Origin: Acidobacteriota bacterium
Lineage (GTDB): Bacteria; Acidobacteriota; Terriglobia; UBA7540
NCBI GenBank assembly: GCA_021784615.1
Contig: JAJYHU010000436.1
Span: 1 to 21,362, forward strand
Direction of reading: 5' to 3'
DNA: 21,362 nucleotides
The position numbers and the translations under genes were made by a program. Below are positions 6,272 to 14,301 of this stretch, one piece after another (the first letter of the stretch is position 1; every line of letters starts with the position of its first letter). A model generated the notes under the pieces. The model had not been told where the DNA came from, searched no databases, and saw only the letters and a program-made list of their open reading frames with translations.

Positions 6272-7594
6272 ATGTACCAACTTTACAGCCTGCTATTCAG
6301 TCTAGGGTTGGTTTTGACGGCGCCTTATTATCTGAGGCGCGGTAAGAGCCGGATCAAATCTACGGAGTGGCGCGAAAGGTTTGGCTGGCTACCCTCCTCC
6401 TTCCGCCAGCATACGCAAAGCGCCATTTGGGTTCATGCTGTTTCAGTAGGGGAAACCATGGCCGTTGCCGGCCTGGTGCGGGAACTTCAGCGTCGCTATC
6501 CCGAGCGGAGCATTTTCCTGAGCCACGTAACGCCTACCGGGCGGGAGGTGGGAGAAAAACGGCTGCCGGACCTGGCAGGGCGGTTTTATCTGCCCTTTGA
6601 CTGGGGATGGACTGTCCGCCGCGTTTTGGAGCAGATTCGCCCTTCGGTTTTGCTGGTTGTGGAGACCGAGCTGTGGCCAAATGTTCTGCGGGTATCCCAT
6701 GATTTTGGGTGCCGCTCAGCCCTTGTGAATGCCCGCCTTTCGGATACGTCGTTTCGTGGTTATCGACTGATCCGTCCTTTCATGCGCCGGGTTCTTGAAA
6801 ATGTCGACTGGATCGGCGCGCAAACGGCTGCGGACGCGGAAAGGTTTCGGGCGCTCGGCGCGTCTCCAGAACATGTCAGCGTGACCGGCAATCTTAAATT
6901 TGACGGCCAGGCGCCGGCGCTGGGCGATTTTGGAATAAAAATCCGGGAGGCGCTGAACGCCCAAAACCGCCGGCCCGTCTTTGTGGCTGCCAGCACCATG
7001 CCTGGCGAAGAACCGCTAGTGCTTCAGGCCTGGCAGGCGATCCGCGAAAAACATCCCCAGGCATTGATGATTCTCGCTCCGCGCCACCCGGCACGTTTTG
7101 AGGAAGTCGCGGAATTGATGCGCGCCGGCGGACGGAACGTTATGCGCCGTACCGCCCTGCGGCAAAACAGCGAGGAGATGCACCTTCAGCTTGATTCGGC
7201 TGAAATCCTGCTGCTTGATACAATTGGAGAGTTGGCGGAACTGTTTGGATTGGCGGATGTGGTTTTTGTGGGAGGAAGTCTGGTTCCAACCGGCGGCCAC
7301 AATCTGCTTGAGCCGGCCTTGTGGCGGAAGCCTATCGTTTTTGGTCCGAGCATGGCTAACTTCCGGGACGTTGCGGCGCTTTTTCTGGATGCTGACGCCG
7401 CGATCCAGGTGGTGGACGCCGCTGAACTTGGCCAACAAGCGCTTCGCTTGTTTGATAATCCTGAAAAGGTGCGCACCCTGGGGGAGAACGCCAAGCAAGT
7501 GGTTGAAGCGCAGGCGGGCGCTACCTTGCGAGTCCTTAACCAGGTGGAGGAGTGGCTGGGCGCCCCTTCAGCGGCAGCGACGCCGGTGGCTTGA
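6272..7594 (+). CDS. waaA: 3-deoxy-D-manno-octulosonic acid (Kdo) transferase
   Basis: WaaA (KdtA), a GT30 glycosyltransferase, transfers Kdo from CMP-Kdo to the lipid IVA acceptor at the cytoplasmic face of the inner membrane. The 440-aa protein begins with a short hydrophobic anchor (YSLLFSLGLVLTAPYY, residues 5-20). The catalytic Glu lies in HAVSVGETMA (E61), followed by VVETELWPN (129-137) in the acceptor domain. GNLKFDG marks the domain linker, and the C-terminal GT-B donor domain has GGSLVPTGGHNLLEPALW and KPIVFGPSMANF. Length and order are those of the family. Whether it adds one or two Kdo residues cannot be told. It is the first gene of a plus-strand LPS operon; lpxK starts 4 bp after its stop. 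The ribosome-binding site is weak. Confidence 0.96.
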   Translation: MYQLYSLLFSLGLVLTAPYYLRRGKSRIKSTEWRERFGWLPSSFRQHTQSAIWVHAVSVGETMAVAGLVRELQRRYPERSIFLSHVTPTGREVGEKRLPDLAGRFYLPFDWGWTVRRVLEQIRPSVLLVVETELWPNVLRVSHDFGCRSALVNARLSDTSFRGYRLIRPFMRRVLENVDWIGAQTAADAERFRALGASPEHVSVTGNLKFDGQAPALGDFGIKIREALNAQNRRPVFVAASTMPGEEPLVLQAWQAIREKHPQALMILAPRHPARFEEVAELMRAGGRNVMRRTALRQNSEEMHLQLDSAEILLLDTIGELAELFGLADVVFVGGSLVPTGGHNLLEPALWRKPIVFGPSMANFRDVAALFLDADAAIQVVDAAELGQQALRLFDNPEKVRTLGENAKQVVEAQAGATLRVLNQVEEWLGAPSAAATPVA

Positions 7595-7598
7595 CCGA

Positions 7599-8666
7599 AT
7601 GCCTATGAATCCTTTGCTTACACCGCTTGCGGAAGCCTACGGACTGGGAGCATTGCTGCGCGAGCGCGCTTTCCGCAAGGGGTGGCTGAAAAGCCGCCGC
7701 CTTTCGCGGCCCGTCGTCAGTGTCGGGAACCTGACCGTGGGAGGCACGGGAAAAACTCCGCTGGTCGGTTGGATCGCCGAAACGTTGCTTCGTCGCGGAT
7801 ACAAGCCGGCTATTCTGACTCGGGGCTACGGCCGCAAGCGAGGCGCGGATTTGCTTGTCCTCGAACCGCGGCCAAGCCGGAATGAGGATCCGCGCGCCGT
7901 GGGCGACGAACCTGCCTGGCTTGCCAGCGCCTTGCCCCAGGTGCCGATTGTTGTCTCGGCGGACCGTTACCGGGCAGGGAAACTCGCCGAAGAGCGCTTT
8001 GGGGTGGATATTCACATCCTGGACGACGGCTTCCAGCATTTTGCGCTGGAACGGGACGTGGATGTTGTGGCGCTTGACGTGACTCAGGCTCTTGATGACC
8101 GTGCGGTGCTTCCGGCGGGACGTTTGCGCGAGACCTGCTCGGCGCTCGGGCGCGCGGACTTGATCATGCTTACGCGCACCGAGCTCCAGAATTCCGACAC
8201 GATCGAAAATCGAATCCGGGACATCAATTCCCAGGCGCAAATCTTCCACTGTTCAACCGTGCTCGGAGGATTAATACAGGCGGGCAGCGGCAGGCTTGAA
8301 CCGGCGGCAGCCTATTACGGGCGCCCGGTGTGCGCCTTTTGCGGCATCGGAAATCCTCGCGCGTTCTTTGCGGATTTGCGCCGGTGGGGATTTGCGCCGG
8401 GCGCGGAAATTGCATTTCGCGACCATCATGTTTACGCTTCGCGGGATACCGGGCGGTTGCAAGTGGCCGCACAGGCTAAAGGAGCCGCGGCATTCCTGAC
8501 TACGGAGAAAGACATGATGAATCTTCCACCGCAATGGAAGCCGAAACTCCCTCTTCTGGCTTGTGCGATCCGGTCGGAAATTGCTGAGGCCCGGGTGTTC
8601 GAAGAAGCGCTTCTGGCCGGGGTGTCGCCAGTCCGGCTGCCGGAAAGAACGGCAACCGCCATCTAG
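7599..8666 (+). CDS. lpxK: Tetraacyldisaccharide 4'-kinase (lipid A 4'-kinase)
   Basis: LpxK phosphorylates the 4' position of the tetraacyldisaccharide-1-phosphate precursor to give lipid IVA, using ATP at the inner membrane. The protein is 355 aa from ATG 7599 (an in-frame ATG at 7605 is also possible). The P-loop is SVGNLTVGGTGKTP (residues 41-54), followed by LTRGYGRK (73-80) and the Walker-B-like HILDDGFQHFALERD (139-153). The family block LPAGRLRE and the C-terminal FRDHHVY and TTEKDMMNLP are also present. The frame is open far upstream inside waaA, but only the stretch from 7599 has LpxK character. The product is the acceptor used by the preceding gene's enzyme, so the pair are consecutive steps of one pathway. 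Confidence 0.96.
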   Translation: MPMNPLLTPLAEAYGLGALLRERAFRKGWLKSRRLSRPVVSVGNLTVGGTGKTPLVGWIAETLLRRGYKPAILTRGYGRKRGADLLVLEPRPSRNEDPRAVGDEPAWLASALPQVPIVVSADRYRAGKLAEERFGVDIHILDDGFQHFALERDVDVVALDVTQALDDRAVLPAGRLRETCSALGRADLIMLTRTELQNSDTIENRIRDINSQAQIFHCSTVLGGLIQAGSGRLEPAAAYYGRPVCAFCGIGNPRAFFADLRRWGFAPGAEIAFRDHHVYASRDTGRLQVAAQAKGAAAFLTTEKDMMNLPPQWKPKLPLLACAIRSEIAEARVFEEALLAGVSPVRLPERTATAI

Positions 8667-8689
8667 GCTTGCGACTCGGAGGTCCTTGT

Positions 8690-9781
8690 TTGGCTGTTCA
8701 AGGAATTGCTTCTCTCGATCCGGAGAAAATCCTGGTTCGGGGGACTAACTGGGTTGGCGACGGCGTTATGTCTCTGCCGGCGCTTGATGCCTTGCGGGCG
8801 CGGTTTCCGTCGGCGGAGATTGTGTTGGCCGTCAAGCCCTGGGTGGCGGAGCTTTATGAACATCATCCCGCCGTAAATCGATTGCTCGTTTACGATCTGG
8901 AGGGAGAACAGCGGGGACCCCGAGGCTTCTGGAAATTCACCGAGATGCTTCGGGCCGAACGATTCGATCTGGCTATCCTGTTTCAAAATGCTTTTCATGC
9001 CGCCTGGATGGCTTGGTGCGCCCGCATCCCTGTTCGCATCGGGTACGACCTTGAAAGCCGGGGAGCATTGCTGACCGATGCCGTACCCGTTCCGCCGCCC
9101 GCACTCTACGGACACCAAAGCAACTACTATCTGCATCTCCTGTTCCGGGCGGGTTTAATCGAGAGGCCCATTCCGTCCGAGAGGATTCTGCTGAACGTAC
9201 AGCACGGTGAAAAGATTTGGGCCGCCAGACAGTTGAAGTCGCTCGGTTTGGGAGGGCCGCGCTTTCTGGTGGGCTTCAGTCCCGGCGCGGCCTTCGGGCC
9301 TGCCAAACGCTGGCTGCTGGACCATTATGCCGATCTTGCGGACCGCCTGGTTGGAGCGCTTGATGCCGATGTGCTAATCTTCGGTTCCCGGGCCGAGAAA
9401 CCGCTCGCGGAGACGATTGCGCGGATGATGGAGCATACGCCAACCATTGTCTCGGGAGAAACGACCTTGCGCCAGCTAATGGCCCTCATGGCTCAATGCC
9501 GGTTGATCATCACCAACGACTCTGGTCCGATGCACCTTGCGGCGGCGCTGGGCCTGCCCGTTGTGGCAATTTTCGGATCCACCAACGAGCGTGCCACCGG
9601 GCCCGTCAGCCCGCGCGCCCGGATCGTGAAACATCCCGTCGCGTGCAGCCCTTGTGGCCTGCGCGAGTGTCCTATCGATTTCCGGTGCATGAAAGGCGTG
9701 ACCGTGGAGGAAGTCCACCGAACCGCCCTGGGGCTGATCAAGGAATTAGGGGTTACCCATGACCGTCCGGCAGCAGGATAA
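8690..9781 (+). CDS. waaF: LPS heptosyltransferase II (GT9)
   Basis: WaaF (RfaF) adds the second L-glycero-D-manno-heptose to the LPS inner core from ADP-heptose. The predicted protein is 363 aa. It shows KILVRGTNWVGDGVMSLPAL near the N-terminus, which is the WaaF version of the GT9 N-terminal motif, and IITNDSGPMHLAAALGLP followed by VAIFGSTN in the donor-binding domain. The C-terminal cysteine-containing block CSPCGLRECPIDFRCM is also typical of WaaF. No ATG is available: I choose TTG 8690 because GGAGG (8678-8682) sits 7 nt upstream. The frame is open back to a TTG at 8669, which has no such site. It begins 23 bp after lpxK and is followed after 44 bp by hldA. Confidence 0.93.
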   Translation: MAVQGIASLDPEKILVRGTNWVGDGVMSLPALDALRARFPSAEIVLAVKPWVAELYEHHPAVNRLLVYDLEGEQRGPRGFWKFTEMLRAERFDLAILFQNAFHAAWMAWCARIPVRIGYDLESRGALLTDAVPVPPPALYGHQSNYYLHLLFRAGLIERPIPSERILLNVQHGEKIWAARQLKSLGLGGPRFLVGFSPGAAFGPAKRWLLDHYADLADRLVGALDADVLIFGSRAEKPLAETIARMMEHTPTIVSGETTLRQLMALMAQCRLIITNDSGPMHLAAALGLPVVAIFGSTNERATGPVSPRARIVKHPVACSPCGLRECPIDFRCMKGVTVEEVHRTALGLIKELGVTHDRPAAG

Positions 9782-9825
9782 ATCAGGCTCTTGTAGGGCA
9801 GTCGCCTTCTCCCAATACGTCGCTT

Positions 9826-10839
9826 ATGAAGATTACTAACCGAGTTCGCTCTTCCTTACTCTCCCTCGTCAGGAGATTTCCTCGCCAGCACGTCGTGGTG
9901 CTGGGCGACATGGTGGCTGATGAGTTTGTCTATGGTGAAATTGCCCGTATCTCGCGCGAGGCTCCCGTCCTGATTCTTCGGCAACGCGAAAGGAAAATCC
10001 TGCCTGGGGGCGCGGCAAACGCCGTCAACAACCTGGCGGACCTGGGCGCGCGAGTAACGCCGGTGGGCGTGGTGGGCACTGACGACGCAGGCGAGGCGCT
10101 GCTGCAATCTTTCGAGGCGAAGAAGGTTTCGACGCGGGGAATCCTTCGCGTGCAAGGTTACACCACGCCCACGAAGTCTCGCATCCTTGGCGGCCTGACG
10201 CATTGGCAGCGGCAACAGATCGTCCGCGTTGATCGTGAGCCCGCAGAGGACGGACGGCAGGAATTCCGGGAAAGGATTCGCAAGCTGGCGGGCCAGAGAC
10301 TAAGCCGGGCTCAAGCCGTGCTGGTTTCCGATTACGGTTATGGGACGACGGACGCCGCAGAGGTTGAAAAGCTGCGGCTCCCGGCGAAGAACCGGCAGGT
10401 GCCGCTGGTTGTGGATTCGCGATATGCCCTCGCGAGCTATTGCCAGGTTACCGCCCTCACTCCAAATGAACCGGAAGTGGAGGCGGCTTTTGGGAAAACG
10501 ATTGGCAACAATGTCGACCTGCTTTTCGAGTTGGGCCGTGCGATGCTCAAGCGCCAATCCTTGCAGGCTCTTTTGATTACCCGCGGGCATGACGGGATGG
10601 CCCTGTTCGAAGCGGGGCGGAAACCGCAACTGATCCCGGTTTTTGGCTCCGACCAAGCGGTGGATGTAACTGGCGCGGGGGACACGGTTGGAGCGGTTTT
10701 CACATTAGCTCTCGCGGCCGGCGCGACCTTTACCCACGCGGCTTTTCTGGCAAATTGCGCGGGCGGGATTGTGGTTATGAAGCGCGGGACTGCCACCGTT
10801 ACGACCCAGGAACTCAAAGAGGTTATACGAAACTCCTGA
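9826..10839 (+). CDS. hldA: D-glycero-beta-D-manno-heptose-7-phosphate kinase
   Basis: HldA (RfaE1 activity) phosphorylates heptose 7-phosphate at C1 to the 1,7-bisphosphate, part of ADP-heptose synthesis in the cytosol. The 337-aa protein is a PfkB-family (ribokinase-fold) sugar kinase: VVVLGDMVADEFVYGEI near residue 23, the substrate-binding LPGGAANAVNNLADLGA (59-75), and the anion-hole/catalytic motif DVTGAGDTVGAVF (280-292) with catalytic Asp286. It lacks the adenylyltransferase half found in the fused HldE of enterobacteria; that half is the next gene. Its stop codon overlaps the likely CTG start of hldC, which implies translational coupling and matched expression of the two activities. 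Between HldA and HldC the pathway needs the phosphatase GmhB, which is not in this window. Confidence 0.95.
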   Translation: MKITNRVRSSLLSLVRRFPRQHVVVLGDMVADEFVYGEIARISREAPVLILRQRERKILPGGAANAVNNLADLGARVTPVGVVGTDDAGEALLQSFEAKKVSTRGILRVQGYTTPTKSRILGGLTHWQRQQIVRVDREPAEDGRQEFRERIRKLAGQRLSRAQAVLVSDYGYGTTDAAEVEKLRLPAKNRQVPLVVDSRYALASYCQVTALTPNEPEVEAAFGKTIGNNVDLLFELGRAMLKRQSLQALLITRGHDGMALFEAGRKPQLIPVFGSDQAVDVTGAGDTVGAVFTLALAAGATFTHAAFLANCAGGIVVMKRGTATVTTQELKEVIRNS

Positions 10840-11342
10840 ACGGTAAGATAATTTCTCGGGCAGAAGTGACGCCGCTCGGTGAACGCCTGCGCAGAGAGGG
10901 CCATCGGATTGTGTTTGCCAACGGCTGCTTTGACCTGCTTCACGTGGGCCACATTCGCTACCTTGAAAGCGCCCGGCAGCAGGGAAGCGTTCTGGTTGTG
11001 GGCGTGAACAGCGACGGGGCGGTCCGCAAGCTGAAAGGCGAGGGAAGGCCTCTGCTGGCGGAGCAGGATCGCACCGAGTTGCTGGCGGCGCTTGAAGCGG
11101 TCGATTACGTAGTGATCTTTGACGATTTGACGGCGGAAACAATCCTGCGTGACCTGCGCCCTGATGTCCACTGCAAAGGAACTGACTATACGGAAGGCAC
11201 GGTTCCGGAGCGTGACGTCATCAAAGAGTGGGGCGGGCAGGTTTCGATTGTCGGCGACGCAAAATCCCATTCAACACGCGAGGTGATTCGGCGCGTCACT
11301 AGAAGCAGCTCGGAAGGCGCCGAAGCGCGAGAGAAGGGATGA
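10836..11342 (+). CDS. hldC: D-glycero-beta-D-manno-heptose 1-phosphate adenylyltransferase
   Basis: HldC (RfaE2 activity) makes ADP-D,D-heptose from heptose 1-phosphate and ATP. It is a nucleotidyltransferase-fold protein with the signature FANGCFDLLHVGHIRYLESA (residues about 27-46), where HVGH is the HxGH ATP-binding motif, then VVGVNSDGAVRKLKG and CKGTDYTEGTVPERD. The start is unusual: no ATG, GTG or TTG lies in the right place. The N-terminus conserved in relatives (G-K-I-L-S-R-x-E) is matched by G-K-I-I-S-R-A-E. The codon just before it is CTG at 10836, overlapping the hldA stop as CTGA, which gives 168 aa, the normal length. A GTG at 10866 is the alternative but would remove this block. 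The protein function is secure; the start is an inference. Confidence 0.9.
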   Translation: MNGKIISRAEVTPLGERLRREGHRIVFANGCFDLLHVGHIRYLESARQQGSVLVVGVNSDGAVRKLKGEGRPLLAEQDRTELLAALEAVDYVVIFDDLTAETILRDLRPDVHCKGTDYTEGTVPERDVIKEWGGQVSIVGDAKSHSTREVIRRVTRSSSEGAEAREKG

Positions 11343-11392
11343 GGCAAGAATCAGGGTGCAACGTTTATGCCTGCCGGCCTTTTAGGTAGGGG

Positions 11393-12445
11393 ATGCAAAA
11401 GTCCAGCCCGCAGTTTCTTATCGTTCGTCTCAGTTCGGTGGGGGATATTGTCCATGCCCTGCCGGCTGTGGCGGCGCTTGGCCGGACTTATCCGCAAGCG
11501 GCCATTCACTGGGCCGTGGAGGATCGCTACGCGGCGCTGCTTGAAGGAAATCCATTTGTCCGTCGCGTCATAAGAATCGACACGCTTGGCTGGCGCGAGA
11601 GTTTGGCCTCCGGCGAGACGATGAGGGACATCCTGCGGAGCTACGCCCAGCTTAAAGAGTCTTCTTATGATGCCGCTATCGACATGCAAGGCCTTTTGAA
11701 AACCGGCCTGTTGGCATGGATCAGCCATTCGCAAAAGCGCATTGGGTTCAAAGGGAAATGGCTTCGAGAGTCCGCTGCCGGGATATTCTATACGGACCGC
11801 GTTTCTGCCCAGGGACGAAAGCATATTATCGAAATGAACCTGTCGCTGGTTGAGTATTTGGGCGCGCAGAGCGGCGCGTGGGAGTTTCCATTGCCTGGAG
11901 CAGAGGCGGACAAAGCCGCGGTTCAGGAGCGTCTCCAGGCATTAGGCGTCACGGATTACATCATCGTGAATCCCGGCGGAGGTTGGAAAGGGAAACGCTG
12001 GTCCCCGGAAAACTACGCTGGAGCAATGCGCCGGCTGGCGCCCGAATTGCCCTTCGACATTCTCTTAACTGGCTCCCAACAAGAAGAGGGATGGATTCGG
12101 GAAATTCTCGCCAAGGCGCACACTCCAAAGGCGAAGTGGTTTCCATCGACGCTCGCGCAATTCATCGCGCTGGCGCGGGGCGCGAAGCTGCTGATGGGGG
12201 GTGACACCGGGCCGCTGCACCTTGCCGCCGCGGTTGGAACGCCGCTGGTGGCCCTTTTCGATTTGTCGGATCCCTTGAACACTCCGGAACGGAACGGCCC
12301 TTTCAACACGGCGGACATCGTGCTCTGCGGGCGTTCTCAATCGAACCACGCCGGACATTCAAAACATTTGAGTTATCTCGAGGGGGTCAGCATTGAATCG
12401 GTTGTGGAGGCGGTCTTCCGGCGCTTGCGGGGAGCTAATAAATAA
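11393..12445 (+). CDS. waaC: LPS heptosyltransferase I (GT9)
   Basis: WaaC (RfaC) adds the first heptose to Kdo in the LPS inner core. The 350-aa GT-B protein opens with FLIVRLSSVGDIVHALPAVA, the WaaC form of the GT9 N-terminal motif, and has AAIDMQGLLKTGLLAW and RIGFKGKWLRE in the acceptor half. The donor half shows IIVNPGGGWKGKRWSPENYA and LLMGGDTGPLHLAAAVGTPL followed by VALF. The sequence AGGTAGGGG directly precedes the ATG. It could be another GT9 heptosyltransferase, but the RLSSVGDIVH motif and its place beside waaF, hldA and hldC favour heptosyltransferase I. The last 53 bp overlap the predicted start of the following methyltransferase gene in another frame. Confidence 0.92.
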   Translation: MQKSSPQFLIVRLSSVGDIVHALPAVAALGRTYPQAAIHWAVEDRYAALLEGNPFVRRVIRIDTLGWRESLASGETMRDILRSYAQLKESSYDAAIDMQGLLKTGLLAWISHSQKRIGFKGKWLRESAAGIFYTDRVSAQGRKHIIEMNLSLVEYLGAQSGAWEFPLPGAEADKAAVQERLQALGVTDYIIVNPGGGWKGKRWSPENYAGAMRRLAPELPFDILLTGSQQEEGWIREILAKAHTPKAKWFPSTLAQFIALARGAKLLMGGDTGPLHLAAAVGTPLVALFDLSDPLNTPERNGPFNTADIVLCGRSQSNHAGHSKHLSYLEGVSIESVVEAVFRRLRGANK

Positions 12446-12983
12446 AGGATTCGGAACTTTTGTCGCCCGATGGCGCGTGCCCATGGGATTCGCCCTGGGC
12501 ATTGCTTTCCTGATCTTCGCCCAGCCTACGGCTTCACTGCTTATCGCTGGCTCACTGGTCGCGCTTCTCGGTTTGGGGATTCGGGCCTATGCGGCCGGCC
12601 ATCTTGACAAGATGCGGAGCCTTGCCACTTGCGGCCCGTATGCCTATACGCGCAATCCCCTGTATCTGGGCAGTTTGCTGATCGGCGTGGGACTTGTCAT
12701 CGCCGGCGGACGCTGGTTTTTGGCGGCGGCGTTCATTGTTTTCTTTATCTTTGTCTATTGGCCCGTCATGCGGCGCGAGGAAGCCGGTCTGCTCAAACAA
12801 TACGGAAAAAAGTACGAGGAATACGCAGCGGCGGTGCCTCTTTTCTTTCCGCATCGAAAATCTGCCAAGGCCCGGGGCGAAAAATTCCAGTGGCGGCGCT
12901 ATCAAAGGAACCGTGAATACGAGGCGGCGTTTGGATATCTTGCAGGGGTGCTCTTCCTAGCGCTGAAAATTCTGTTACGCTAG
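12393..12983 (+). CDS. ICMT/PEMT-like integral membrane methyltransferase
   Basis: This membrane-embedded SAM-dependent methyltransferase is related to isoprenylcysteine carboxyl methyltransferase and phospholipid N-methyltransferases. Residues about 32-63 and 91-124 form hydrophobic segments. The family core is GPYAYTRNPLYLGSLLIGVG (81-100), and the C-terminal RREEAGLLKQYGKKYEEYAA (127-146) carries the conserved Arg-Glu-Glu. The start is uncertain. TTG 12393 has AGGGGG 6-7 nt upstream and gives 196 aa with a 53-bp overlap of waaC. GTG 12477 or ATG 12483 would give a shorter protein that still holds the whole core. A 45-residue tail follows the core and ends in a hydrophobic segment. Its place at the end of the heptosyltransferase operon suggests a lipid or envelope substrate, but nothing in the sequence identifies it. 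Confidence 0.8.
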   Translation: MNRLWRRSSGACGELINKGFGTFVARWRVPMGFALGIAFLIFAQPTASLLIAGSLVALLGLGIRAYAAGHLDKMRSLATCGPYAYTRNPLYLGSLLIGVGLVIAGGRWFLAAAFIVFFIFVYWPVMRREEAGLLKQYGKKYEEYAAAVPLFFPHRKSAKARGEKFQWRRYQRNREYEAAFGYLAGVLFLALKILLR

Positions 12984-13031
12984 AGGCAGGGGCAGGTTGC
13001 TTTTCCAAACGATCCTGCGTCTAACTGAAAT

Positions 13032-13886
13032 ATGAAAATCGCTCGTGCAGGCATTATCGTTTTCGGAATACTTCTCACTCTGTCGGCCGCGGGCGTTCCC
13101 TCCCAGGCGGCTCCCAAGGACCCGCTTCCATTCAGTCCCGGAGAAACGCTCAACTACGATGTCAATTGGTCCATCTTTCACGCGGGAGAGGTTACCGCCA
13201 CTCTTCTGAGAGATCCGCGCGGCGTCTCGAATGTTTTTGTGATCAAGACAACGGCCCGTTCCGAGGGATTTGTTTCCATCCTTTACAAAGTCCAGGACGA
13301 ATTCCGCTCTCTTTTTAATCCGGACACGCGATGTTCTCTTGGCATCTCCAAGCAGATCAACGAAGGCCGCCGCCACCGCTCCGTCAACATCGCCTTCGAC
13401 AGCGCCCGGCAGGTGGCTGTTTTGAACGAGCGAAATCTGAGCAAGCCGAAAGATCCTCCGAAGCACGGCGAACACGAGATCCCTCCCTGCGTGCAAGATA
13501 TCGTTTCAGGCTTTTATTATTTGCGGGGCCAACCCCTCCGGGTGGGCGACAAAATTCACCTGGCCGTTAATGACGGTTCAAAGACAACCCCGGTTGTCGC
13601 TGTCGTCATGGATCGCGAAAAGATTCAAACCCCCATGGGCACCATGGAAGCGCTGCGCGTTGAACCCCGGGTTTTCGGCACGCTATACAAGAAAATCAGA
13701 GGGCGAATGACCATCTGGTTTAGCGACGATCAACATCATTACCCTTTGCGAATCAAGGCTGACCTCTATGTGGGATCGATCACTGGAACGCTGACTTCCT
13801 TACCTGAAATTCCGCACCCCGGTTCTGCTGCGCCGGCCGCCGGCGCTGCGAAGCCGCCAGAAACAATCATCGACAGCCCTAAATAA
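13032..13886 (+). CDS. DUF3108-containing exported protein
   Basis: This 284-aa protein of unknown function has a signal peptide (MKIARAGIIVFGILLTLSAA, continuing GVPSQA-A), so it is exported, probably to the periplasm. The mature part starts LPFSPGETLNYDVNWSIFHA, the characteristic opening of the DUF3108 family, and continues with beta-rich sequence including EFRSLFNPDT, DIVSGFYYLRGQPLRVGDKI and GRMTIWFSDDQHHYPLRIKA. The last 30 residues are Pro/Ala-rich and probably disordered. It is the last gene of the plus-strand LPS cluster, 48 bp after the methyltransferase, and may share its transcript. An envelope role is plausible from location only. The 3' end overlaps the opposite-strand 79-aa gene by 8 bp. 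Confidence 0.85.
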   Translation: MKIARAGIIVFGILLTLSAAGVPSQAAPKDPLPFSPGETLNYDVNWSIFHAGEVTATLLRDPRGVSNVFVIKTTARSEGFVSILYKVQDEFRSLFNPDTRCSLGISKQINEGRRHRSVNIAFDSARQVAVLNERNLSKPKDPPKHGEHEIPPCVQDIVSGFYYLRGQPLRVGDKIHLAVNDGSKTTPVVAVVMDREKIQTPMGTMEALRVEPRVFGTLYKKIRGRMTIWFSDDQHHYPLRIKADLYVGSITGTLTSLPEIPHPGSAAPAAGAAKPPETIIDSPK

Positions 13887-14118
13887 TCTTGTATTTTTCA
13901 GCGAGGACCCGCTGGAATCGGGGGCGGTAAATCAGGTCGAAGGTGCGTTCTTTGTCGGGGAAAAGACTGAGCGCATAGCGGCGTGTTGATGCGACCAGCT
14001 CAGCAGCTTCTTCTACCGGGATGTCGGATTGCCGCAGCGTGCTTATGGCCAAGTCCACAGCAATTTGAAGTCGCCGGGCTTTGCTTGCCTCTTCACGGAT
14101 TTCAGCTTCGGTTGCCAC
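13879..14118 (-). CDS. Small protein of unknown function (79 aa)
   Basis: I do not recognise a named family. The protein starts at GTG 14118 (MATEAEIREEASKARRLQIA) and has no signal peptide, membrane segment or cysteine. It looks largely helical in its first two thirds, then has a charged, aromatic C-terminus (YALSLFPDKERTFDLIYRPR) that looks like real protein rather than chance translation. GGATGGGG lies about 10 nt before the start, and a perfect TATAAT on the minus strand (14188-14183) lies about 65 bp upstream. It is the last gene of the minus arm, 183 bp after comEC, and ends convergently with an 8-bp overlap on the DUF3108 gene. The composition suggests a small cytosolic protein; the function is unknown. 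Confidence 0.65.
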   Translation of the reverse strand: MATEAEIREEASKARRLQIAVDLAISTLRQSDIPVEEAAELVASTRRYALSLFPDKERTFDLIYRPRFQRVLAEKYKII

Positions 14119-14182
14119 GATTGTATTGCCCCATCCTTGCGCTGAATCAACGCTTTATCACCTGTGCTGCTGCCTACAAGAT

Positions 14183-14188
14183 ATTATA
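14183..14188 (-). promoter_or_regulatory. Possible -10 box (TATAAT, minus strand) for the 79-aa gene
   Basis: The plus-strand ATTATA reads TATAAT on minus, about 65 bp before the GTG start at 14118. No convincing -35 lies 16-18 bp further upstream, so the call is weak. Confidence 0.3.
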
Positions 14189-14301
14189 GGCTAAAGTTCG
14201 GAGCACGGAGCTGATGAGTCCACAAATTGCCCGCGCGTGTTATGCGCGAAGAGAAATTCAGCCTTCCATCTCCCACATCTTTTCAGGGGCGAGCCGCGAA
14301 G

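Noticed and set aside
5567..6280. 237-codon minus-strand open frame across the ferredoxin and the gap
   Set aside because: It is antisense to a certain ferredoxin gene, has no ribosome-binding site and its composition (many Ser/Arg/Pro) is that of a shadow frame.
7191..7598. N-terminal extension of the lpxK frame into waaA
   Set aside because: The extra 136 codons are Trp/Arg-rich, out of frame with waaA and unlike any LpxK; family similarity starts at 7599.
10437..11270. 277-codon minus-strand frame over hldA/hldC
   Set aside because: It is antisense to two clear LPS genes and has no protein motif.
14205..14260. Hammerhead-ribozyme-like CTGATGAG followed by a hairpin and GAAG
   Set aside because: The conserved GAAA after stem II is absent (GAAG instead), GTCC has no matching GGAC, and no closing stem with a UH cleavage site can be drawn. 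The small hairpin CGCGC/GCGCG at 14232-14248 has no T-run, so it is not a terminator either.
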